Shown here one piece after another: positions 5,127 to 5,249 of a DNA stretch of 5,249 nucleotides. The position numbers and the translations under genes are program-made. Numbering within the stretch: the first letter of the stretch is position 1; each line of letters begins with the position of its first letter. The notes under the pieces are model-generated. The model was not told the origin of the DNA and did not search any database. It saw nothing but the letters and a program-made list of their open reading frames with translations. Source of the stretch: a bacterium (GTDB lineage: Bacteria; Bacillota; Clostridia; Oscillospirales; Acutalibacteraceae); the NCBI GenBank assembly GCA_020625635.1, contig JAHLBL010000131.1, positions 1-5,249 of the forward strand, in the 5' to 3' direction.

Positions 5127-5249
5127 TTATCCTTTTGTAGCTGCGTCGATGATAGCGCCGAATTTAGCGGCAACAAGAGAAGCTCCGCCGATGAGACCGC
5201 CGTCGACGTTCTCCTTGGAGAGAAGCTCAGCGGCGTTAGCGTCGTTCAT
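5127..5249 (-). CDS. tpiA: Triosephosphate isomerase, C-terminal 40 residues (cut by window edge)
   Basis: The reading frame entering from the right edge gives 40 residues ending in a TAA at 5127-5129. It contains N-A-A-E-L-L (5-10 of the fragment) followed by V-D-G-G-L-I-G-G-A-S-L (15-25), the conserved C-terminal phosphate-binding loop of triosephosphate isomerase, then a final helix A-K-F-G-A-I-I-D-A-A. TpiA interconverts dihydroxyacetone phosphate and glyceraldehyde 3-phosphate. The N-terminus, catalytic Lys, His and Glu lie outside the window. It is immediately upstream of gpmI (6 bp), as in many Firmicute gap-pgk-tpi-gpmI-eno clusters, so pgk is a reasonable guess for the next gene to the right. 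The methionine at the edge is internal, not a start. Confidence 0.92.
   Translation of the reverse strand: MNDANAAELLSKENVDGGLIGGASLVAAKFGAIIDAATKG
5130..5135 (-). promoter_or_regulatory. gpmI ribosome binding site inside tpiA
   Basis: AAAGGA (complement of 5130-5135) is made of the last two sense codons of tpiA (Lys-Gly) and stands 9 nt before the gpmI ATG. Ribosomes finishing tpiA would run over it, so translational coupling is likely. No other purine-rich site is nearby. Confidence 0.65.

Noticed and set aside
1..5249. Mobile elements, CRISPR, tRNA/rRNA genes, or a new defence or biosynthetic system
   Set aside because: Nothing in the window supports any of these: no transposase or integrase, no regularly spaced repeats, no cloverleaf, and all substantial genes except the lipoprotein belong to recognised housekeeping or conserved families.

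Overview
The window looks like an ordinary stretch of housekeeping chromosome from a low-to-mid GC Gram-positive bacterium, most likely a gut-type clostridium (Ruminococcaceae/Oscillospiraceae-like). This is inferred from strong AGGAGG/GGAGG ribosome binding sites, AT-rich spacers with clear -35/-10 boxes, a clostridial-type hexameric glutamate dehydrogenase, and a tpiA-gpmI glycolytic gene order. I see no mobile element, CRISPR array, tRNA, rRNA or defence gene.

Layout from left to right. Positions 1-75 hold two back-to-back intrinsic terminators reading rightward, presumably for a gene outside the window. A small YbjQ/UPF0145-family gene follows on the minus strand (96-407). A 197-bp divergent promoter region separates it from ybaK/ebsC on the plus strand (605-1087), a predicted Cys-tRNA(Pro) deacylase whose leader carries an inverted repeat and a second hairpin. 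Next on the plus strand is gdhA (1299-2645), glutamate dehydrogenase, with its own extended -10 promoter and a dyad at the predicted transcription start. A 133-bp convergent spacer with two strong GC hairpins separates gdhA from a minus-strand cluster. Read in transcription order, that cluster is tpiA (3' end only, 5127-5249), gpmI (3609-5120) and a lipoprotein gene (2779-3591).

The minus-strand cluster is very tight: 6 bp between tpiA and gpmI, and 17 bp between gpmI and the lipoprotein gene. It ends at a U-tailed hairpin after the lipoprotein gene, so it is probably one transcript. TpiA and GpmI act in the lower half of glycolysis. The lipoprotein has two tandem copies of a beta-rich domain with an exact 118-residue period and no function I recognise. 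GdhA links 2-oxoglutarate and ammonium to glutamate. YbaK clears mischarged Cys-tRNA(Pro) and supports translation fidelity.

I did not find a convincing new system. The items most worth checking are the glycolysis-linked duplicated lipoprotein with its cysteine-rich signal sequence, and the inverted repeats placed at the predicted start sites of ybaK and gdhA.
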